64,000 nt of DNA from Conchocele bisecta (lineage: Eukaryota; Mollusca; Bivalvia; Lucinida; Thyasiridae): assembly GCA_029237695.1 (NCBI GenBank), contig CM055272.1, positions 12,636,042-12,700,041 of the forward strand, written 5' to 3'. Below are positions 57,474-64,000 of the stretch, piece by piece. Every line of letters begins with the position of its first letter. The first letter of the stretch is position 1. The position numbers and the translations under genes are program-made. The notes beneath the pieces are model-generated. The model was not told the DNA's origin, made no database searches, and saw only the letters and a list, made by a program, of their open reading frames with translations.

Positions 57474-57828
57474 GTAGCCTATTTCACCAACATTGAACAT
57501 AGCCTATTTCACCAACATTGAACATAGCCTATTTCACCAACATTGCAAAGTATACTTTTCTAGCAAAGTATACTTTGAGGGAGAAATTTTCAATTTTAGG
57601 ATAAATTTATTAATTTTTATTATACTTAATTTATTACATTATCACAGCCAATTTGGCTGTGATAATGTAATACATTCAGTATAATAATTCTGCATACTTT
57701 TAATCATCAAATATATGCAGTAGTTAGTTCTATATGAAATAATGCATTTCAGGAAAAGTAAATGATTGCTCCCTGAAAGTATACTTTGCTAGAAAAGTAT
57801 ACTTTGCAATGTTGGTGAAATGGGATAC
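57474..57828. mobile_element. AAAGTATACTTT MITE with triplicated left end
   Basis: TAGCCTATTTCACCAACATT occurs three times in tandem at the left end (57,474-57,545), once at the right end. Body and central TATCACAGCCAATTTGGCTG hairpin as in other copies. Confidence 0.92.
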
Positions 57829-57850
57829 TGGTCTTGCAACTTTACAGATA

Positions 57851-58065
57851 CAGTGGAACCTCTCTAAACCGGACAACACGAAACGTTTGTGATCATAATT
57901 TTGATGGGTTTCTTGGTCATTTATCTCAGGTGGTAATGCCTTTTCGTGATCGCATGGCACACCAGTATGGTTCGGAATAATCAAATGCCTGATTTACAGT
58001 GAAACCTCGCTAATCCGGACACCCTGGGGACCTCCCAGGGTGTCCGGTTTAGCGAGGTTTCACTG
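57851..58065. mobile_element. Pogo-like 215-bp element with 69-bp terminal hairpin, copy 1
   Basis: Starts CAGTGGAACCTCTCTAAACC after TA. After about 145 bp (GTGATCGCATGGCACACCAG and others) comes TA then a near-perfect hairpin CAGTGAAACCTCGCTAATCC...GGTTTAGCGAGGTTTCACTG (57,997-58,065). Copies 2 and 3 share both parts. 58,066-58,640 beyond it is plain. Confidence 0.8.
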
Positions 58066-58644
58066 TTGTATGTTCATTACCATGTGTAGTTGTGCACCCC
58101 GTATTTTGTTTTTATTTGCGTCCTGTGAAGGCGGAGATATGGCCCATGGTTTAGTCAAATCAATTTGGCCATTACATGTATGAGGTCTGGAGTTTTGTGT
58201 CGCGCATATCTCCATACATGTTTGATCAAGAATCTTGAAACTTTACAGAAATTATAATTGTAGTATGTAAAGTTGTGTACAATGGTTTGATCCTTATTCC
58301 CAAATAATGACATAAGTATGGTCCTTGATGTTGCAAGTGGGGACATCCGTGTCTTATGGCCACACTTCTAGTTTATTGCGTTGTCGCCCCTATTTAAAAG
58401 GCCAGTCAGTTTGACTTAAAGAGACGCTAGCCTCTAGTATTGGAAGCAGAGTTTGCCAATTCCTATCATATAGTGCATGCATCAGGCAGGTACATGTAGG
58501 CAGTTGGTAACATTAACCATGTTAACTATGTAACTTATTGTAATTAGCTTTCGGCTCACCAACCGGCCATATCAGTCCGAACCGTGACTCAAGGTTTCAA
58601 CGTTCCAGTTCTCTGCATATGACACATTGTTGTTGAGAGGACGT

Positions 58645-58875
58645 ACATCACATTAAATCAATCAATCAATCAATAAACCAACCAACCAACCAACAAACCA
58701 ACAAACCAACCAACCAACCAACCAACCAACCAACCAACCAACCAACCAACCAACCAACCAGCCAACCAACCAACCAACCAATCAATCAATCAATTAACCA
58801 ACCCACCAATAAGTCAATAAATTAACCAATCCATCAATCAATTAATCAATCAATTAACCGACCCACCAATCAATC
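58645..58875. repeat. (AACC)n/(CAAT)n microsatellite
   Basis: Long run of CCAA and TCAA tetranucleotides with minor interruptions. Confidence 0.97.
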
Positions 58876-58971
58876 ATGGACGAAATGACGGCGCTTGTCA
58901 CTTCACTAGCTGTATGCTGGTTGCTGTGCTGGCTAGGAAGGACTCAATACAGGCTAGTGTATTGTGATTTA

Positions 58972-59186
58972 CAGTGAAACCTCTCTAAACGGGACACACT
59001 GGTAGGTCCCCAGGGTGTCCGCCATAAGAGAGGTTTCACTGTAAATCAGGCATTTGATCGTTCTGAACCATAGTTGTGTGCTATGCGATCACGAACAGAC
59101 ATTATCACCTGAGATAAAGGACCAAGAAACTCATCAAACATAAACTCACAGGGGTTTTCTTGGTGTCAGGTTTAGAGAGGGATTTC
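58972..59186. mobile_element. Pogo-like element, copy 2, reverse orientation
   Basis: Hairpin CAGTGAAACCTCTCTAAACG...AGAGAGGTTTCACTG (58,972-59,041) with TA on both sides. The body follows in opposite orientation to copy 1 (AAATCAGGCATTTGATCGTT, ATGCGATCACGAACAGAC, ACCAAGAAACTCATCAAACA) to a decayed end at GGTTTAGAGAGGGATTTC. Confidence 0.8.
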
Positions 59187-59520
59187 GAGGCTCGTCGAGG
59201 AATTCCTAGCGTTTACGAGCAGCTGAGTCTTCTTTATTTCTCAAATACATGTAACGTGTTATACTAGAGGGTGGACAAAACTATGATGGTTTTCGTTTTA
59301 TTACTAAAGCTGCCCGAGGGGATTAGGTTCGTAATAACGATTTCATTACATGTAATAGTTGTCGTATTTGTTAATTACTGACATTATTGGTCTACAATGT
59401 TATCGTTTGTATATTGACTTACTATGTGATGACAGTAAATAGTAAATAAAATTAAAAAATAAATAAATGTGGCTGTGGATGGAGAAATGGAGCTTACGGA
59501 TTTTTACGATCAGCCTATGT

Positions 59521-59608
59521 AGGGAACGAATTGTTAAACTGAGGGAAGGAATTGTTATTTCGTGGGAACAAATTAGTAAAATAAATCCATGTCCACTGCG
59601 GTGCTCCG
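59521..59608. mobile_element. AATTCGTTCCC hairpin element, truncated copy
   Basis: Only the right end remains: two to three GGGAACGAATTGTT units, then AATCCATGTCCACTGCGGTG and CTCCG, followed by TA (59,609-59,610). Confidence 0.8.
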
Positions 59609-59610
59609 TA

Positions 59611-60173
59611 CTTATCCCATAGTTTGTGTTATGTTTATGACTGGTTTGTTGTTAAACAAAGAGCAAGTTATCGCCTGTGTGGACTGAAATAATCTACTTA
59701 TCAGCTGGAGTCGAAAGCCAGTTTATCAGCACTTTGAAGGATAAACAAATACTAGCTGACTTACTTCTAATGGCTCTGTTTGTTTATACCAGTTTGACCA
59801 CTTGCGCATTAATAGATAAGAAATAAGAAACTTTACGTCGCTGGTCTGTAGGGAGTGAGGCTAAACAGTTCTCATTTTGGGATTCTCCTACCCCCCCCCC
59901 CCCCCACACACACAATCACCCGTCAACCTGGCCTAAAATAACCTGTCGACAGACCGTTAAACACCATTAAATAAATACATATTTCACATGTTATGGCTGT
60001 AGTGTCGTTTCCTATATACATGTGCAGTGGAACCTCTATAAACTTGACACGGTGTCGTAGCCAGAAGACAAAACAAGAACACCAGTGAAACAATCTGTCA
60101 CAGAATATTTTATGTAGAACTTTTACCTGAGACTCCAGGCAGGAAAAATCACATTACGCTGTGGCTACGGCCA
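59611..60173. other. Intergenic; lone pogo-like end
   Basis: A C-run at about 59,893-59,905. GCAGTGGAACCTCTATAAAC (60,024-60,043) is a single pogo-like terminal repeat without a visible partner. Nothing else. Confidence 0.5.
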
Positions 60174-60175
60174 TA

Positions 60176-60555
60176 CGGAGCCCCGCAGGGACATGGATTG
60201 TTTTTTATTAATTCGTTCTCACGAAATAACTACATGTATTCGTTCCCTTAATTTATTAATTCGTTCCCACGATATAACAATTCGTTCCCACGAATTAACA
60301 ATTCGTTCCCTCGATTCGAGGGAACGAATTGTTACATCGTGAGAACGAATTACTATATCGTGGGAACGAATTGTTTTTTCGTGGGAACAAATTGAAAAAT
60401 TGAGGGAACGAATTGTTAATTCGTGAGAACGAATTGCTAATTCGTTGGAACAAATTGTTAAATTGAGGGAACGAATTGTTAATTCGTGGGAACTAATTGT
60501 TATTTCGTGGGAACGAATTAATACAAAATAATTATACGTCCCATGCGGGGCTGCG
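60176..60555. mobile_element. AATTCGTTCCC hairpin element, copy 2, TA flanks
   Basis: Ends CGGAGCCCCGCAGGGACATG and CCCATGCGGGGCTGCG with TA outside (60,174-60,175 and 60,556-60,557). The left arm has about five AATTCGTTCCC units, the right about seven inverse units, with the switch at about 60,315. Confidence 0.88.
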
Positions 60556-60613
60556 TACGGCCCTGTGTGGTATTTAATATTACTATATTTCTCCGTACAG
60601 TGATTTGTATCTA

Positions 60614-60796
60614 CATTGGAACCTCTCTAAACCGGACACAAGGGGAAAACCTGTGATCTTATTTTTGTCTGTTCGTGATCGCATAACACACAACTTTGGC
60701 TCAGAATGATCAAATACCTGATTTACAGTGAAACATCTCTTAAGTTGGACACCCCGGGGGACCTTCCATGGTGTTCGGTTTAGAGAGGTTTCTCTG
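60614..60796. mobile_element. Pogo-like element, copy 3
   Basis: Starts CATTGGAACCTCTCTAAACC after TA. Body words GTTCGTGATCGCATAACACA and AGAATGATCAAATACCTGAT match copy 1. Terminal hairpin at 60,726-60,796 (CAGTGAAACATCTCTTAAGT...TTAGAGAGGTTTCTCTG) with TA flanks. The body has an internal deletion. Confidence 0.8.
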
Positions 60797-61003
60797 TATT
60801 TGTATACTGTAAGATCGTTTTGTCATACTCGCAGAATGTTTAAAAAATCGCAATTAAGTGCGACACACATCTATTGCATGAGTCACCATTTGCGAGTATA
60901 TTAATAATTATTATTATAATATAGGCCACCGGTTTATAAAATCGACATTGCGACATTTGCAACAAATATAAATGTGGCTGTGACTGGAGAAATACGCACA
61001 CCA

Positions 61004-61310
61004 GTAGCCTATTTCATCAACATTGCAAAGTATACTTTAGTAGCAAAGTATACTTTGAGGGAGAAATTTTTAATTTTTTGAAAAATTTATTAATTTTTAT
61101 TATACTGAATTTATTACATTATCACAGCCATTTAATGGCTGTGATAATGTAATAAATTCAGTATAATAATTCTGCATACTTTTAATCATGATATATATGC
61201 ATTTGTTAGTTCTATATGAAATAATGCATTTCAGGAAAAATAAATGATTTCTCCCTCAAAGTATACTTTGCTAGTAAAGTATACTTTGCAATGTTGATGA
61301 AATAGGCTAC
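61004..61310. mobile_element. AAAGTATACTTT MITE followed by composite-related sequence
   Basis: Complete ends and central CAGCCATTTAATGGCTG hairpin. 61,311-61,440 after it (ATTCGCCATTCCATCAGCGA, TCTGACAAGCAATG) is related to the block that precedes the right MITE of the composites, so this may be a rearranged relic of the composite. Confidence 0.9.
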
Positions 61311-61588
61311 AGACTGTTCAGGATCTGCACTATTCGCCATTCCATCAGCGAAAAAACACCCTACATGCGTCTGACAAGCAATGTATATCGTTATCAGGCT
61401 ACAGGTGTGTGCTATTTGATCAGGAGCTACACTGGTTACACATCATATAAGCCCCATTTCTCCATGCACAGTCACAAATGCATAGATGTGTATCTTATTG
61501 TGCATCAACACTGTAGGGTTAGTATCTAAACGATTGGCTAACCATGCTAACGACGGTAAATCTTATTTTGACCGAATGGGGAATAATA

Positions 61589-61945
61589 CCGAGCCCCGCA
61601 GGGGACATGGATTTTTTGTTATTAATTCGTTCCCACGAAATAACAATTCGTTCCCTCAATGTAACAATTCGTTCCCTCGAATTAACAATTCGTTCCCAAT
61701 TCATGGGAACGAATTGTTATATCGTTGGAACGAATTGTTAATTCGAGGGAACGAATTGTTACATTGAGGGAACGAATTGTTATTTCGTGGGAACGAATTA
61801 ATAAAAAAAAAATTGTACGTGCCCTGCAATTCGTTCCCTCGAATTAACAATTCATTCCCACTAAATGACAATTCGTTCCCTCAAGTTAACAATTCGTTCC
61901 CTCGAATTAATAATTTGTTCCCACGATATAACAATTCGTTCCCAC
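61589..61945. mobile_element. AATTCGTTCCC hairpin element, copy 3, rearranged right end
   Basis: Left end CCGAGCCCCGCAGGGGACAT after TA. First hairpin from 61,625 to 61,800, then ACGTGCCCTGCAATTCGTTC, where a partial element end runs straight into another set of AATTCGTTCCC units up to 61,945. Looks like two copies fused or one inserted at the end of another. Confidence 0.8.
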
Positions 61946-62034
61946 GGACCCCTCTCAATTGTTCCGAGTTAATATTTTAACACACGTTTTACTTATCTGA
62001 TTAACTGTCTTACTTCTCACTTAAAGTGTAAGTT

Positions 62035-62085
62035 GTTACCACTCAGTTGAGCCGTCTCGACGAGACGGTTCAACTGACTGGTAAC
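62035..62085. repeat. Near-perfect 51-bp palindrome next to retrotransposon 3' end
   Basis: GTTACCACTCAGTTGAGCCG / CGGTTCAACTGACTGGTAAC around TCTCGACGAGA, two mismatches between arms. It lies immediately outside the 3' tail of the minus-strand retrotransposon. Confidence 0.85.
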
Positions 62086-62297
62086 GTATGTATGTATGTA
62101 TAACTTTATTTCCTCCAATGCTAGGAGAGTACATAATTTGAATTAAACAACAATACATTGATAAACAATTAACAAATTTCATATCAATAGCTTCATTTTC
62201 AAAGCAACTGTGCGAGGGAAATGCAGCTGAAGACATTCTCAACCCAATAAACATTGTCGCACATGGGCCTTGCGAAATGCTCTCTGATCAGTGGTCG
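62086..62297 (-). other. 3' UTR and (TACA)-type tail of the minus-strand retrotransposon
   Basis: On the minus strand the region after the stop runs about 200 nt to GGAAATAAAGTTATACATAC and ends in a short TACA repeat (62,086-62,100). AATAAAG could act as polyadenylation signal. A simple-repeat tail rather than poly(A) is common in several non-LTR clades. Confidence 0.6.
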
Positions 62298-64000
62298 TTA
62301 GGCTGAATATATACGACACAGTGTGCGTGCACATTCTGTTAAGAACAGAAAATATTCGTCTTCCACCATAAAGTTCATAATCATGTCGTGTTTTCCTCCT
62401 AACACGTGTATAATCAATGTTTCAGTGTCATTGTTCGATAAGTATTCATATAGCCGCCTACCAAATTTCTCCTTGGTATACTGCCAAAATTGGCACAACA
62501 CTATTCTAACGGCAGCGTAATTACACTCGCGTAGTAAATGAACGAGTTCGTCATCAAAATCGGCCCAACATTTACTACATATCCTGGGGCTATCAGGATC
62601 AGAACGGTTGATTCTAACTTTACATAGCTTTGCAGCAAATGTACAAGCGCGCAACCTTGACGGATGTTTCAGTGCTGCATACCACAAATTTGATGGTGTT
62701 AAAGATATTTGAATGTTTCCAAACCTTGTAAATTGCAAGTCATTTACCATGCTCGACCTCCATCGCGCAACATCCGCCAAGCTAGCGGCGCCCTTACATT
62801 GTTGTTTCCAGGCATGTTTCGAGGGAGTCTCACTGTTTATTTTGAACAAATCTAGATTATCAGTCAAGTTATGTTTCTGTAATACTCGAATCATGTCTGG
62901 AATAAAACCATACTGCACATGCGCACTGTTCATTGTGAACTGATAAAGTCTGTGAATAAATAGATATTTCACGATATGTGTATTGTCGCACCTACACAAC
63001 ATTCCAAAAAAGTTCAACTTCTGCATGTCAATATACGACTCCAGTGTTGAAGAACCTATCATACCCAGGGCACACGCAGTTCTTGTTTGAGTTGGAAATG
63101 ACTGAGATACCTTAATACAAAAATGGTGTACTGTTTCCAGTTTTTGCAAATTTGCGGTCGAGATTGAGTTCCACAATTCGCACCCAAATAGAGCGCGCGG
63201 AAGTACAATTGTCTTGTAGAGCTTGAGTGCAGTAATCGGATTGAGTCCGTCACGATGGATGCCCGTGTTCGCCAGTGAAAGGAATGTACCCCGAGCCGTC
63301 TGCACTACCGAGTCGATATTTCCGGGGCGTATTAGGTATTTCGATTGTACTATTCCGAGGTGTTTATATTCGGTTGTTTCGCGAATTGTAGTTGGTCCGT
63401 AACGCCATTGTCTCGTTTGTTTGGAATAATTGCGCCGTGATTCACCAAATACAATAACAGCGCTCTTCAGCGGATTATAGCGGAACCGCCACATTGAGCT
63501 GTATTGCCTACATATGTCCAGCATGCGATCGAGGCCGCGTTTGGTCAGCGAGAGCAGCGCGATATCGTCAGCCTGTGTGGGGGCGCTGTAGGACATGTCA
63601 TCAATGGTTAATCCGTCTCGAGATACATCTAGGAGATTTAACATATCGTTTATAAAGACGGCATACAAGAAAGGGGAAGTTATCCCACCTTGTCTGGTGC
63701 CTTGTTGTACAGTTACCCACTCGGATAACACACCTTGACATAACACTTTGCTTCGCATGTTCTTGTACAAGTTCGAAAATACCCGGAGATCTTTGCCGCA
63801 TATGCCGAGGTCGTATAGTTTACATAACAGGCCGTCAATCCACACGCAATCGAACGCCTTCTCAGCATCCAGGAAGCAGGTATACAGTTCACTGCCTCTT
63901 TCACGGCAATAGTCGATACACTCTTGTAGTATGAAGGATACCATTTTGCAATTTTTGTTTTTCTGGAACCCATGTTGGAGCGGATGAAGTTTCTGTATGA
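62298..64000 (-). CDS. Non-LTR retrotransposon reverse transcriptase ORF, open to window edge
   Basis: The frame is open from the right edge to TAA at 62,298-62,300, at least 567 codons; the first Met inside is at 63,944, but the domain already starts before it (LHPLQHGFQKNKN), so the true start lies outside. Motifs counted from that Met: FLDAEKAFDCVW (24-35, first catalytic Asp), QQGTRQGGITSPFL (80-93), TQADDIALLS (123-132, the two catalytic Asp with Ala in the usual Met/Val/Leu position), KHLGIVQSKYLI (connection), and a C-terminal CSKCWADFDDELVHLLREC (CX2CX9HX4C) nucleic-acid-binding motif. It would copy element RNA at a nicked chromosomal site. No stop or frameshift, unlike every other retroelement here, so it is young and possibly competent if its 5' part is intact. 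No RNase H domain is seen. Clade not assigned. Confidence 0.93.
   Translation of the reverse strand, partial: IQKLHPLQHGFQKNKNCKMVSFILQECIDYCRERGSELYTCFLDAEKAFDCVWIDGLLCKLYDLGICGKDLRVFSNLYKNMRSKVLCQGVLSEWVTVQQGTRQGGITSPFLYAVFINDMLNLLDVSRDGLTIDDMSYSAPTQADDIALLSLTKRGLDRMLDICRQYSSMWRFRYNPLKSAVIVFGESRRNYSKQTRQWRYGPTTIRETTEYKHLGIVQSKYLIRPGNIDSVVQTARGTFLSLANTGIHRDGLNPITALKLYKTIVLPRALFGCELWNSISTANLQKLETVHHFCIKVSQSFPTQTRTACALGMIGSSTLESYIDMQKLNFFGMLCRCDNTHIVKYLFIHRLYQFTMNSAHVQYGFIPDMIRVLQKHNLTDNLDLFKINSETPSKHAWKQQCKGAASLADVARWRSSMVNDLQFTRFGNIQISLTPSNLWYAALKHPSRLRACTFAAKLCKVRINRSDPDSPRICSKCWADFDDELVHLLRECNYAAVRIVLCQFWQYTKEKFGRRLYEYLSNNDTETLIIHVLGGKHDMIMNFMVEDEYFLFLTECARTLCRIYSA

Noticed and set aside
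61486..61980. Similar repeat-derived open frames
   Set aside because: Same minisatellite artefact as at 55.8 kb.

Overview
The window looks like nuclear DNA from a lophotrochozoan invertebrate, most likely a bivalve mollusc. Reasons: AT-rich intergenic DNA, very many short inverted-repeat transposons, a (GGAC)n repeat ending in a hairpin of the molluscan 'AGCTCACATGAGC...' kind, and fragments of large uncharacterised protein families that are greatly expanded in molluscs, cnidarians and fish. I see no complete host gene, no tRNA or rRNA gene, and nothing prokaryotic. Family names below are recognised from memory of motifs; no database search was run.

Layout. 1-8,320 is one Ty3/gypsy LTR retrotransposon (gag, pol, an extra third ORF, polypurine tract, start of the 3' LTR), broken by stops, frameshifts and a TA-flanked MITE. 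8,321-27,178 is dominated by seven pieces of one non-LTR retrotransposon family with an RNase H domain. One piece shows a textbook twin-priming inversion and is itself split by a 2.7-kb TIR element whose empty site can be read from sister copies. These insertions interrupt the remains of a gene with a DATGSV...LYYEL motif (12.1-20.0 kb). 22.4-28.7 kb carries fold-back elements, minisatellites and a ~180-bp tandem repeat, plus a possible CRE/CCAAT/TATA promoter on the minus strand. 29.0-30.4 kb is a decayed L1/Tx1-like element.

30.8-38.8 kb is the most intriguing stretch. It holds one minus-strand and two plus-strand pseudogenes from two uncharacterised, lineage-expanded families. One family is coiled-coil; the other has N-terminal Cys/His motifs, a PIN-nuclease-like EEADTK...DTDVF block and a CXC-like tail. 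These may be poorly described mobile elements.

40.5-45.7 kb contains a ~1.9-kb composite of inverted-repeat elements twice. The first copy differs from the second mostly by scattered single-base insertions, the signature of unpolished long-read sequence. 45.7-62.1 kb is a dense field of MITEs: an AAAGTATACTTT family (ten copies in the window), a GGAATGAATGGCC fold-back family, CTCCAGATAAG elements, pogo-like TIR elements with a 70-bp hairpin, and giant hairpins built from AATTCGTTCCC minisatellite units. 62,298-64,000 is the best-preserved coding sequence, a non-LTR reverse transcriptase ORF on the minus strand that is still open at the window edge.
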